Source: Ferruginibacter sp.
GTDB lineage: Bacteria > Bacteroidota > Bacteroidia > Chitinophagales > Chitinophagaceae
Reading direction: 5' to 3'
NCBI GenBank assembly: GCA_013141435.1
Contig: JABFQZ010000027.1
Span: 1-64,000 of the forward strand
DNA length: 64,000 nucleotides
Part shown: piece after piece, positions 24,572-31,786 of the stretch
Numbering within the stretch: position 1 is the first letter of the stretch
Layout: the number at the start of each line of letters is the position of its first letter
Notes under the pieces: model-generated
The model's database searches: none
Seen by the model: the letters and a program-made list of their open reading frames with translations, nothing else
Told to the model about the DNA's origin: nothing
Program-made: the position numbers and the translations under genes

Positions 24572-24602
24572 CAAAAGTACAACCTATTTTTTGATTGTAC
24601 TT
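24572..24602 (-). promoter_or_regulatory. Candidate promoter with 8-bp inverted repeat
   Basis: TACTTTTG on the minus strand (24579-24572) fits the -7 consensus. It overlaps the arm of an inverted repeat, AAGTACAA (24575-24582) and TTGTACTT (24595-24602). Transcription would run through repeat B into the DUF2867 unit. A -33 box was not found. Confidence 0.35.
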
Positions 24603-24632
24603 CTGGCGATATGTAAATTGTCTTTTTTGCTT

Positions 24633-25115
24633 CTACTTTTTTATTGCTTTTAATTTGGATTCACTCGGTTTGCCATACTCCACATAATATTTAAAATCTT
24701 CGGTCATTGTTTTAAACATTTTGCTCATCATTATTTTCATCATTGGTTGCATCATCATCCCCATAAAGCCACCAAATTGAATATCGGCATTTAATACAAA
24801 TTTGGATTTATCATTGCCAACCGATGTTACTTGCCAAGTATGAATTGCTTTTTTTACCATTGCTGGCAAACCTTGATAAATATCGAACTTTACTAAATGT
24901 TCTGTTTCTGAATATTGCAATATTTTTTCTTTAATTGCTCCCATTGCGGTTTCGCAACCCCTTTCGGAACAAGTTGCACCATTAAATCCTTCGCCTTTTG
25001 GTTCTGTATGATTTACAGACGAAGCCCACAAATATATGTCTGCAAAGCCTGGTCCTAATAGTTTCCAAGAGTCAGCTACATTTTTGTTTACGATTATTTC
25101 TTTTTGTATTATCAT
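24633..25115 (-). CDS. SRPBCC-family protein
   Basis: 160 aa. It starts with IIQKEIIVNKNVADSWKLLGPGFADIYLWASSV, the polyketide-cyclase/START N-terminal pattern, and continues with KFDIYQGLPAMVKKAIHTWQV and a Met-rich segment GGFMGMMMQPMMKIMMSKMFKTM leading into the C-terminal helix. Cytosolic. It resembles the secreted SRPBCC protein encoded just upstream (33-bp gap), so the pair may have arisen by duplication. The ligand is unknown. Confidence 0.75.
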   Translation of the reverse strand: MIIQKEIIVNKNVADSWKLLGPGFADIYLWASSVNHTEPKGEGFNGATCSERGCETAMGAIKEKILQYSETEHLVKFDIYQGLPAMVKKAIHTWQVTSVGNDKSKFVLNADIQFGGFMGMMMQPMMKIMMSKMFKTMTEDFKYYVEYGKPSESKLKAIKK

Positions 25116-25148
25116 TTTCTTTGTTTGTAAATTATGAATTTTAAAGTT

Positions 25149-25787
25149 TTACATTTCAGGATAAAGTGAATCAAATTTTGCAGGGTCAGCTTTCTTTTCG
25201 CCTGTTTCTAAATAATGTTTGTAATTCAAAACAGTATTGCGTACTGCTTTCAACTTTTTCATTTTATGGGCTATCATCCCTGTCATCATTGCAGGCTTGC
25301 CCCTAAATATAAATGCGTTTCCTAAATATGTTTTACCGTCATCGCCAACTCGTACCACCCAAGTATTATACACTTTTGCAGGAAAACCTTTTGATTTGTA
25401 AACATCATAAGTATATTCTTTGCGTTTTACTCCTTCGGTAAATTCAATGATTTTTTCACTTATTTCTACCGTTTTGCCTGCAAAGTTGATACTGCAAAAT
25501 CTTGAAGCACCTAAGCCTTTTGTTATATCTCCACTTTCGCAATGGGATTCATCTACTGATTTTGCAATTTTTCCTATCTCTGTAAATTTACCTGACACTT
25601 CTGCCCAAACTTCGTCAGGCGTTTTGTTTACTACATACTCGTAATACATTACTCTAAATTTTTTACCATTTATCTTTTTAGTTTTGGCGTATCCACCATT
25701 TGTTGAGTTTAAATTTTGAGCATTTACATTTAGCGTACTAAAAAGTGCTATTACTATGGTTAAAAACCCTATTGCTATTTTATTCAT
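25149..25787 (-). CDS. Secreted SRPBCC-like protein
   Basis: 212 aa with a signal peptide (IGFLTIVIALFSTLNVNAQ, about 6-24), then a START/polyketide-cyclase-like domain: RVMYYEYVVNKTPDEVWAEV, GDITKGLGASRFCSINFAG, KEYTYDVYKSKGFPAKVYNTW and a C-terminal helix ending EKKADPAKFDSLYPEM. Two Cys (in SHCESGD and RFCSIN) could form a disulfide in the periplasm. It shares the CES/CSER, GFPA/GLPA and MMTGM-type segments with its downstream neighbour. It lies 27 bp after the CMD gene on the same strand. Confidence 0.7.
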   Translation of the reverse strand: MNKIAIGFLTIVIALFSTLNVNAQNLNSTNGGYAKTKKINGKKFRVMYYEYVVNKTPDEVWAEVSGKFTEIGKIAKSVDESHCESGDITKGLGASRFCSINFAGKTVEISEKIIEFTEGVKRKEYTYDVYKSKGFPAKVYNTWVVRVGDDGKTYLGNAFIFRGKPAMMTGMIAHKMKKLKAVRNTVLNYKHYLETGEKKADPAKFDSLYPEM

Positions 25788-25814
25788 TTTATTATTTTTG
25801 AAATTGTTATTTTA

Positions 25815-26372
25815 TTAATTATTTTTCTTCCAAGTTTTGCTTACAAATGGTACATCAACTATTGGGTTTGCCAAGTTGTTGGCGTAATTAGCCATTATTT
25901 TAGCTCCTATTCCTGCAATGATTCCAAAAACGTTTTCTTCTGTGTAGCCTGCTGAAATAAAATCGTCAATTTCATGTTGCGAAACTTTTCCTTTATTGGC
26001 AGTAAAAGAACGAGTAAGTTTTGCCAAAGCATTTAATTTTGCATCAGGTATTTCTTTTCCGTTGCGAATTGCTTCAATAATATCCAATGGTATTTTAGCC
26101 ATTATTTCTCCAACAAAACTGTGTGCTGCCATACAATATTCGCAGTCGTTTTCGTAAGAAACCACCAAACTAATGATTTGACTTTCTGCTGGAGTAAATC
26201 CTGCATTGGCTTTAAAGCTATCGTAGGAATGAATGTAAGCATCAAGTAACGCTGTGTTGTTCGCCATTTTTACATACATATTTGGTAAAAACGGATTGGT
26301 TTGTTTTACTTTTTCAAGTATTTCTGTTGAGAGTGGAGAAATTGTACTATTCTCTAATTTTAAGTTTGCCAT
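25815..26372 (-). CDS. Carboxymuconolactone decarboxylase / AhpD-like protein
   Basis: 185-aa CMD family protein with CEYCMAAHS (Cys77, Cys80, His84) preceded by PAESQIISLVVSYEND, a redox-active AhpD-type site. It probably reduces peroxides or reactive electrophiles using a thiol partner. It leads a unit with two SRPBCC genes; upstream lies a promoter with a 16-bp palindrome, then the AraC gene. Confidence 0.88.
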   Translation of the reverse strand: MANLKLENSTISPLSTEILEKVKQTNPFLPNMYVKMANNTALLDAYIHSYDSFKANAGFTPAESQIISLVVSYENDCEYCMAAHSFVGEIMAKIPLDIIEAIRNGKEIPDAKLNALAKLTRSFTANKGKVSQHEIDDFISAGYTEENVFGIIAGIGAKIMANYANNLANPIVDVPFVSKTWKKNN

Positions 26373-26407
26373 TTTTTTATCTTTTTTATTGTTTTAAATT
26401 AACAATG

Positions 26408-26457
26408 CAAAGATGGCAACAGTAAAATAGATGGAGTTGTCGTTTTAGCCCTAAAAC
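26408..26457 (-). promoter_or_regulatory. Promoter with palindrome GTTTTAGCCCTAAAAC
   Basis: A CATCTTTG -7-like element (26415-26408) lies 35 bp upstream of the CMD ATG. A 7-2-7 palindrome at 26442-26457 is centred 41.5 bp from the element's G, 5 bp farther than in P1-P3. It is flanked by a looser inverted pair (ATAGATGGA and TCCATTTA). A candidate operator for the adjacent AraC or Crp-type regulator. Confidence 0.45.
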
Positions 26458-26465
26458 TTATCCAT

Positions 26466-27308
26466 TTAGTCCAATTTGTATTCGGAAGGAGATTTGCCGA
26501 AATGTTTTTTAAACGCTTTATTAAAACTTGGTATATTTTCAAAGCCACATTCATAGGCAATGTCAGCAATTGGTTTGTTTTTTATATGCAGTAATTGTGT
26601 AGCTTTTTCTAATTTTTTTAATAGAATATATTTGGCTGGGGTTTCGTTATAATGCTCATTGAATTTTCTTTTAAATGTTGTAATTCCACAATTGCAAAGA
26701 CGTGCCAAATCTTCTATGGATATTTCTGCAAAAATATTTTGTTGAACAACTTCCTTAAAATTGTATTCGTGAGGCACAAATAATGATTCCACAAAGTCGT
26801 AAACAGAACTTGCATTTTCACTTTTACTCAATATCAACAATAATTCCTTTACCTTATTCAAAATGATATTTTCATCAGCTATGGATTGGTTTTCCAATAA
26901 AAAATCTACGCTGTCTATAAACGATTTCATCAACGGCTCTACATTAACTTTTATAACATCGAATTTATTTTGAAAGTGTTTTATAGATAAATCTTTCTCA
27001 AAAAAACCTTTTACCATTTCGGGATAGAAGTAGGCACTTATTAAGGCAATATTATCATCGTCTGTATATTCCTTTACTAAAACATTCTCAAAAAAGTAAT
27101 TTCCACATTTGGCTAACATTGCTTCGTTTTTGCTGTATGTCAGAACATTTGTTGGAGTACGAAACTGAAAAGAGCCATTGGTTAAAAACAAAAAGCAAGC
27201 TTCATTTTCTGCAAAATGTTTTGGCATTCGTTTGAAATTTGGTTTCATTACCATTTTTTCAAACACTGGTTTATTGTTAAATCTTATTGCTTTGTGGTCT
27301 AAAATCAT
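26466..27308 (-). CDS. AraC-family transcriptional regulator
   Basis: 280 aa. The N-terminal half (about 1-170) is a cupin-like or ExsA-type sensing domain (MKPNFKRMPKHFAENEACFLFL). The C-terminal double HTH has SIEDLARLCNCGITTFKRKFNEHYNETPAKY and IADIAYECGFENIPSFNKAFKKHFGKSPSEYK, full AraC/XylS consensus. It lies 5 bp after the Crp/Fnr gene and directly upstream of the CMD/SRPBCC unit, which is its most likely target (inference). Confidence 0.9.
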   Translation of the reverse strand: MILDHKAIRFNNKPVFEKMVMKPNFKRMPKHFAENEACFLFLTNGSFQFRTPTNVLTYSKNEAMLAKCGNYFFENVLVKEYTDDDNIALISAYFYPEMVKGFFEKDLSIKHFQNKFDVIKVNVEPLMKSFIDSVDFLLENQSIADENIILNKVKELLLILSKSENASSVYDFVESLFVPHEYNFKEVVQQNIFAEISIEDLARLCNCGITTFKRKFNEHYNETPAKYILLKKLEKATQLLHIKNKPIADIAYECGFENIPSFNKAFKKHFGKSPSEYKLD

Positions 27309-27313
27309 ATTTA

Positions 27314-27895
27314 TTATTTTTTTGAAAACTCTTTTCTAATTCTGCTCAAAGATGTATCTGTCATTCCCAAATAGGAAGCTATATGTTTGAGCTGTGCATA
27401 CTGGAAAATTTCTTTGTTGGTATTAATTAAATTTGAATATCGTTCTTCTGCACTTTTGTTTATCATTGCCAAAGTACGTTGTTTATATGCCGCAAATTCT
27501 TTTACAAGCATTGCTCGTCCAAATTCTCTAAACTCTGGTATAGAGTGAAACAGCATATTTAATTTTTCAAAAGTGATTACAAAACCTTTACAGTCGGTAA
27601 CTGCTTGGATATTTTCTGTAGAAATAGTTCGCATAAAAAAAGAGGAAGCTTCAAAAACAACTCTATTTTTTGGATAGAAATATGTAGTAATTTCATTGCC
27701 TTCTGTATCAAATGTAAATGCTCTCATAAAGCCTTCTGCTAAAAAAAGGTACTCATTACTCATTTTACCATCTTTAAGAAAGTAGTCGTTTTTTAGGAAT
27801 GATTTTTCAGAAAAATGTTCTGCAATTTCGTCAAGAGTTTTTCTTGATGTCGGCAAGTTGTTTTGAATGAAATTTATGAGTAGTTCTTTATTCAT
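27314..27895 (-). CDS. Crp/Fnr-family transcriptional regulator
   Basis: 193 aa from the ATG at 27895 (MNKELLINFIQNNLP). A longer reading from 28012 translates repeat copy C and is rejected. The cNMP-binding-like domain spans about 20-130 (LKNDYFLKDGKMSNEYLFLAEGFMRAF), with the C-terminal HTH QLKHIASYLGMTDTSLSRIRKEF. It has no Fe-S cysteines and no clear cAMP signature. It resembles the regulator at 22629-23213 in size and HTH. It is the first gene downstream of repeat C and probably co-transcribed with the AraC gene. Confidence 0.87.
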   Translation of the reverse strand: MNKELLINFIQNNLPTSRKTLDEIAEHFSEKSFLKNDYFLKDGKMSNEYLFLAEGFMRAFTFDTEGNEITTYFYPKNRVVFEASSFFMRTISTENIQAVTDCKGFVITFEKLNMLFHSIPEFREFGRAMLVKEFAAYKQRTLAMINKSAEERYSNLINTNKEIFQYAQLKHIASYLGMTDTSLSRIRKEFSKK

Positions 27896-27950
27896 TATTT
27901 TGTCAATGTCGTTGAATTCCTTTCGTCTGTTTGGTTTCGCTATGCTTGCC

Positions 27951-28084
27951 ACTAACAGTTTTCGGCTTGGCGAAGTGGGGGAATTTGAAATACGAATGCT
28001 CAAAATTAGCACAATGTTTATCAGAATTCCAAATGTTCAATTTAGCACTGAAGCCCAGCTTTTGCAAAACCCCTGTTAGGGGTT
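27951..28084. repeat. Dispersed inverted-repeat element, copy C
   Basis: The best preserved copy, with ends ACTAACAG and CTGTTAGG. Left arm 27953-27980, right arm 28052-28078, imperfectly complementary (TAACAGTTTTCGGCTTGGCG against CTTTTGCAAAACCCCTGTTA). The centre holds ATGTTCAATTTAGCACTGAAG (28032-28052 region), shared with copy A. It separates the S41 peptidase unit from the Crp-AraC unit. Confidence 0.7.
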
Positions 28085-28106
28085 CGTTTTTTTTAGTATT
28101 TGTTTC

Positions 28107-29297
28107 TCAATTTGGCATTAGCTTTTTTCTTGCTATCTTCCAAGTTTCATTACTGTTTTTAGTCAATATTTTTGGTTCATAATCTTCTCTCGCAATTCCA
28201 TTAATATGGTAAAGTCGTTCTGTAGGAAATTGAAAACCAATTTTCGTTTCCGACAAAGTAAATCCGTTTATTGCGCCAATTAATCCTGCCATTTTTGTGC
28301 CTATTACGGTTGCTCTTTTCATAGCATCAAAGCCAATAGCAATACCTTCGCCCATACTTCCAGTCCAATGTCCAACCATTATTACAACTTGAGATTTATA
28401 TTGCGTTTTTCTAGGCGAAACATATTCTACCCAACTACTTTTAGTTTCATAAGCTAGTTCGTCATATTCGTGCTGCTGATAAGGTAGTTTTTTACTAATA
28501 AATCTTCCCATTATTGCCTTGGCAACAGTAGAGTTTCCGCCACTTGGGGTTTCTGTCAAATCAAGTATGATGCTTTTTGTGGTCATTAAACTGTCTATTG
28601 CTTTATCGAAATCAAATATTAGCATATTATTACCTAATGAATTGTTGATTTTTATATAACCAATATTGTTTGCTAATATTTTGTATTCAATTAATTTAGA
28701 GGTGTTTTTTATTTTAATACTATCAGGATAATATTCTTTAAAGTTACCTGTTTCTATTGTTGTGATTTTTCGTTCTTTATTATGTGTGCCTGCAAACAAC
28801 ATTGAAATTGCAAATTGAACCATTTTTTCATTATGTTCTTTTGTGAATTTTGGCAAAAATTGTTTTAATTGCTCATTAATTTCAGCATTGTTAAATTTTA
28901 TAATTTGCATTCCTACTTTTAAACCGCATTTTTCAGCACCGTAATCTTTGCGTAAATCTGTAATTATAAATTTGTTGTTAATTTTTTCAACATAAATATC
29001 CAAACCTGTTGGAATTAATTTATTAGAACTTTTTAGGTTAGTATTTAGAGTGGAGTGTCCATTGTGTAATTCATTCAATACAGTTTCTAATAATTGTATA
29101 AACTCTTGATTATTAGTAACTAATTTAGATTTTGGTTCGTAAATTTCTTTAACAATTGCCCAATTGATATTCTGTTTTTGAAAATAGGCATAATTCTCGT
29201 TGAGAACTGTCCAAAATTCATTAAAATCTTTTTCATATTTAGTCTGACCAAACACAATGTTTGATAGAAGGAGGAATATTACTATTATTTTTTTCAT
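28107..29297 (-). CDS. Secreted S41-family peptidase
   Basis: 396 aa with a signal peptide (IIVIFLLLSNIVFGQ). An N-terminal helical region includes LNELHNGHSTL, typical of S41 tail-specific proteases, then a PDZ-like segment (LRKDYGAEKCGLKVGMQIIKFNN, about 115-137). The catalytic core has SIILDLTETPSGGNS and VVIMVGHWTGSMGEG with the nucleophilic Ser near residue 314, followed by IGTKMAGLIGA. Periplasmic processing protease of unknown substrate. It lies 3 bp after the GNAT gene. Confidence 0.88.
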   Translation of the reverse strand: MKKIIVIFLLLSNIVFGQTKYEKDFNEFWTVLNENYAYFQKQNINWAIVKEIYEPKSKLVTNNQEFIQLLETVLNELHNGHSTLNTNLKSSNKLIPTGLDIYVEKINNKFIITDLRKDYGAEKCGLKVGMQIIKFNNAEINEQLKQFLPKFTKEHNEKMVQFAISMLFAGTHNKERKITTIETGNFKEYYPDSIKIKNTSKLIEYKILANNIGYIKINNSLGNNMLIFDFDKAIDSLMTTKSIILDLTETPSGGNSTVAKAIMGRFISKKLPYQQHEYDELAYETKSSWVEYVSPRKTQYKSQVVIMVGHWTGSMGEGIAIGFDAMKRATVIGTKMAGLIGAINGFTLSETKIGFQFPTERLYHINGIAREDYEPKILTKNSNETWKIARKKLMPN

Positions 29298-29300
29298 TTT

Positions 29301-29807
29301 TTAAAGTAGTTTCTTTTTATATGTTGCGTTTTTGTAAATGTGTAATATTTCTTTGTCAATATCAATTTTTTTATCAAAATTAAATCCGAGTTTTTCGAGT
29401 AACTTTATTGAACTACTATTTTCAGGTATTGTAGTAGCAAGTATGTTAGTGATTTTTTTGTTTTCGATTAGGCTCTCTAAAACTTTTTGAGTTGCCTCGA
29501 AAGCAAAACCTTTTTTAGAAAACTTTGGCAGAAAAGCAAAACCAATGTCGTTGTATTCCAAATAATCTCTTTTTATGAAAGTAATTATTCCTATTGAACC
29601 TTTCGTTTCTTTAAGTTTTACTGTCCAATACGTTATATTTTGATTTTCATTTATCTTTTGAATGTAAGCCACGGCATCAGTTTTGGTATTAATATTTCTA
29701 CTACCAATAAATTTAAGCCAACCATCAGTGTTTACTAATTCAAGAATGAAATCAGTATCGTTGTCCGAAAGTGGCTCGATTAAAAGTCTGTTTGTTGTAA
29801 ATTTCAT
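29301..29807 (-). CDS. GNAT acetyltransferase, RimJ/RimL-like
   Basis: 168 aa. TNRLLIEPLSDNDTDFILEL at the N-terminus, DAVAYIQKINENQN, GSIGIITFIKRDYLEYNDIGFAFLP, the acetyl-CoA segment SKKGFAFEATQKVLESLIE and the C-terminal NSSSIKLLEKLGFNFDK are the Acetyltransf_3 pattern. Substrate unknown. It overlaps the upstream hydrolase gene by 4 bp (ATGA), so the two are translationally coupled. Confidence 0.87.
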   Translation of the reverse strand: MKFTTNRLLIEPLSDNDTDFILELVNTDGWLKFIGSRNINTKTDAVAYIQKINENQNITYWTVKLKETKGSIGIITFIKRDYLEYNDIGFAFLPKFSKKGFAFEATQKVLESLIENKKITNILATTIPENSSSIKLLEKLGFNFDKKIDIDKEILHIYKNATYKKKLL

Positions 29808-30538
29808 TTTTCAGTTGTCATTTTGCTAATAATTTCAGAATAGTCAATTTTCATTTGTGCCGAAATGTTGTGTCCAAGGTTTGGATAGGTGTATAGTTTT
29901 ATTTTTAGCATTTTGCCTATTTCATCAACTTGCTTTTTTGTTTTTAAAACTGAAACTACTTTGTCGATTTCTCCTTGAAATAAATATATTGGAATTTTCT
30001 TAATTGGCTTGTGCTTTAATTCTTGTGCAATGTTGGAATGAATAACTGCTGCAAATGGCAATGAGGCTTTGCATAATTCAGGATAATGTATTGCCAGTAA
30101 TAATGCAATATCTCCACCTTGAGAAAATCCACTAATTATTGCTTTTTGCTTGAATTTGTTTTCAATTGAACGAACAAATTTTGCTAAACTATCAACAGTT
30201 ATTTTTGATAAAGATATTTGCGTCAAACTATCTTTTTCATAATAATCAGATGGGTAAAATGAATAACCATCTCCTTCTTTATAATTTCCTTTCGGAATAA
30301 TTATTCGAACAGGATTTTTAATTCCATTATAATCAGCAATAATTTCATTTGGGCTTCCACCAAAATAATGAAATGCAATTAATAATGGAAGATTTTCACT
30401 ATCCTTGCCGTTGTCAACTTGAATGTATTCAAACCCTTCTTTACTTGTCTGATATTCATATTTATTTTGCCCAAAAAGTGTTTGAGTGAAAATAATTACT
30501 AGACAGAACAAGGAAGTGTGTTTCATATTTATTTTCAT
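29804..30538 (-). CDS. Secreted alpha/beta hydrolase (phospholipase/carboxylesterase-like)
   Basis: 244 aa with a signal peptide (TSLFCLVIIFTQTLFGQ). The hydrolase core has PLLIAFHYFGG (oxyanion region, about 51-61), nucleophile elbow GFSQGG (Ser139), acid in FQGEIDKVVS (Asp192) and His in NLGHNIS (His223), a complete triad. The closest resemblance is to the PF02230-type serine esterases and feruloyl-esterase-like exported hydrolases. Either ATG (30538 or 30526) would keep the signal peptide. Confidence 0.82.
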   Translation of the reverse strand: MKINMKHTSLFCLVIIFTQTLFGQNKYEYQTSKEGFEYIQVDNGKDSENLPLLIAFHYFGGSPNEIIADYNGIKNPVRIIIPKGNYKEGDGYSFYPSDYYEKDSLTQISLSKITVDSLAKFVRSIENKFKQKAIISGFSQGGDIALLLAIHYPELCKASLPFAAVIHSNIAQELKHKPIKKIPIYLFQGEIDKVVSVLKTKKQVDEIGKMLKIKLYTYPNLGHNISAQMKIDYSEIISKMTTEK

Positions 30539-30540
30539 AT

Positions 30541-30909
30541 TTATTCAGAATAATTTACAACTGCTCTGTCAACTAATTTTTCTTGATTGAAGTGTAGCAT
30601 TTCTATAATCCTTTTATTTGTTGATTTATTCTTGTAGTAAATTGTTATATAGCCAACTCCACAAAAAACATCAATGAGTTCAAATTCAAGATTTTTATTT
30701 GAATCTAAACCCATTTTCCAATACTTCGCAACATTGTCTTTTTCTATTACTTTCCCTTTTGATTCTGGAATACGCTTTTCAGCTAATGGCGATTCGATAA
30801 TAAAGTCTTCGGAATAATGTGTTAGAATATTTTCTAAATTATGGGAGTTCCAATCTATAACCCAGTAATCAGCAAACCTTTTAGCAAATTCAAATTGTAT
30901 TTCGTTTAT
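30541..30909 (-). pseudogene. SnoaL/NTF2-like gene lacking an ATG start
   Basis: An open frame of 122 codons has no ATG, GTG or TTG at its beginning; a stop lies two codons upstream of an ATA at 30907-30909. The reading after ATA (NEIQFEFAKRFADYWV) aligns by eye with the normal SnoaL-like start, suggesting the initiator ATG became ATA. The rest is intact: WNSHNLENILTHYSEDFIIESP, YWKMGLDSNKNLEFELIDVF, GYITIYYKNKSTNKRIIEML, stop at 30541. Either a recently disabled gene, a sequencing error, or rare ATA initiation. It lies at the right end of the island, next to half-repeat D. Confidence 0.65.
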
Positions 30910-30954
30910 AAATTATGCACTAATTGTTTTTAAAGCACTGTTATTTTGACTGTT

Positions 30955-30974
30955 GCGTTACAATGACCACTAAC
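30955..30974. repeat. Half copy D of the dispersed repeat
   Basis: The left flank and left terminus only (GCGTTACAATGACCACTAAC); no right arm follows. It matches the left junctions of copies B and C and the collapsed copy, and marks the right limit of the accessory region before the MerC-like gene. Confidence 0.5.
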
Positions 30975-31038
30975 ATGTAAATATAAGCAAATTGTTATGC
31001 ATAAAAATACTTTAGAAAGAAAAAAATACAAACAGTTT

Positions 31039-31428
31039 TTAATGAGAATGATGTGTAGATGTACAACTATTTTTGGTACACAGTGTATAGTTGTATATAT
31101 GTGCACTTATAATAAAAAATATAGCTGGAAAAATGAGGTAAAACTCATAAGCAATAAATATTTGCTTTAATACTAAAAATACAAAACCGATAAAAAACAA
31201 TGCAATTGGCAAATATTTTTTATGATGTGTTTTATAACCATGCACTAAAGCATAAACACCTACAAAAAAAGCAAGTGCTATCATACCCCATTCAAAAATA
31301 ATATTGTGTATAATATTTATACCAAAAAACGGAAGACTTGTAAGCAATAGTGGAAGCACAACACAATGTATTGCACATACAAGTGATGTAGCTATTCCTA
31401 AGCCATCCCAATTTATTTTTAGTTTCAT
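31039..31428 (-). CDS. MerC-family membrane protein
   Basis: 129 aa with four hydrophobic helices. The first contains LGIATSLVCAIHCVVLPLLL with the paired Cys (CAIHC, about 18-22) of MerC-type metal transporters. The C-terminus is Cys/His-rich (LCTKNSCTSTHHSH), suiting metal binding. MerC proteins import Hg(II) in mer operons, but chromosomal Bacteroidetes homologues without merA are more likely linked to other metals such as zinc (inference). Its ATG overlaps by 4 bp the stop of a 30-codon Cys-rich ORF. A palindrome overlaps the shared promoter. Confidence 0.82.
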   Translation of the reverse strand: MKLKINWDGLGIATSLVCAIHCVVLPLLLTSLPFFGINIIHNIIFEWGMIALAFFVGVYALVHGYKTHHKKYLPIALFFIGFVFLVLKQIFIAYEFYLIFPAIFFIISAHIYNYTLCTKNSCTSTHHSH

Positions 31429-31517
31429 GTATTTGTATTTAATGTTTTTGCTGCTAACAAATAAGAATTATTAGCTTTTAAACATTTTGATTTACAACAA
31501 CTTTTGTTATTGCTCAT
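31425..31517 (-). CDS. Cys-rich 30-residue mini-ORF coupled to the MerC gene
   Basis: ATG at 31517, 30 codons, TGA overlapping the MerC ATG (ATGA). The N-terminus MSNNKSCCKSKC has three Cys in six residues, a potential metal ligand set. The start lies 11 nt after a well-formed promoter, which supports translation. It could be a metallochaperone-like peptide or a regulatory leader for MerC. Unrecognised. Confidence 0.5.
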   Translation of the reverse strand: MSNNKSCCKSKCLKANNSYLLAAKTLNTNT

Positions 31518-31528
31518 TTTATTAAATA

Positions 31529-31560
31529 CAAATGTACATATTTTGCAATACTGTTGCAAA
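31529..31560 (-). promoter_or_regulatory. Promoter with embedded 7-5-7 palindrome
   Basis: On the minus strand TTTG (31560-31557), 20 bp, TACATTTG (31536-31529): both Bacteroidetes promoter elements at good spacing. A perfect inverted repeat TTTGCAA-N5-TTGCAAA (31542-31560) covers the -33 element and much of the spacer, the usual place for a repressor. The form resembles Fur/Zur-family sites (inference). Confidence 0.65.
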
Positions 31561-31686
31561 TTTAAAGCGGTATTTTAATTTCAACCTATTTACAAAAGTA
31601 GATCAGAGAAAAATAACTGTCCAACATTATTTGTATCTTTAACTGTATTATACTTTTTTAGGACAATAAGGATAGTACAGAAGTGT

Positions 31687-31695
31687 GGGGGGGGG
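31687..31695 (+). repeat. G9 homopolymer upstream of histidine kinase
   Basis: Nine consecutive G in otherwise very AT-rich sequence, 91 bp before the histidine kinase start. Such tracts can slip during replication. It is intergenic and could change promoter or leader spacing. Confidence 0.6.
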
Positions 31696-31786
31696 AACTC
31701 ATCCTTTATTTAAAATTTATACAAGTATAAAAATTAAAAAACACCAACAAAAGTATCCGCATTACATTACTTCAAAAACATAATCA

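Noticed and set aside
27896..28012. 39-codon N-terminal extension of the Crp/Fnr gene
   Set aside because: It translates repeat copy C and has no family similarity; the ATG at 27895 gives the normal N-terminus.
11503..28084. Calling the dispersed repeats integron attC sites
   Set aside because: The ends match the attC core boxes only approximately, one copy has lost its terminal box, and no integron integrase or attI is in the window. Kept as an unnamed inverted-repeat element.
31039..31428. Assigning a mercury-resistance operon
   Set aside because: No merA, merR, merT or merP is present; only a MerC-like protein with a possible metal-responsive operator.
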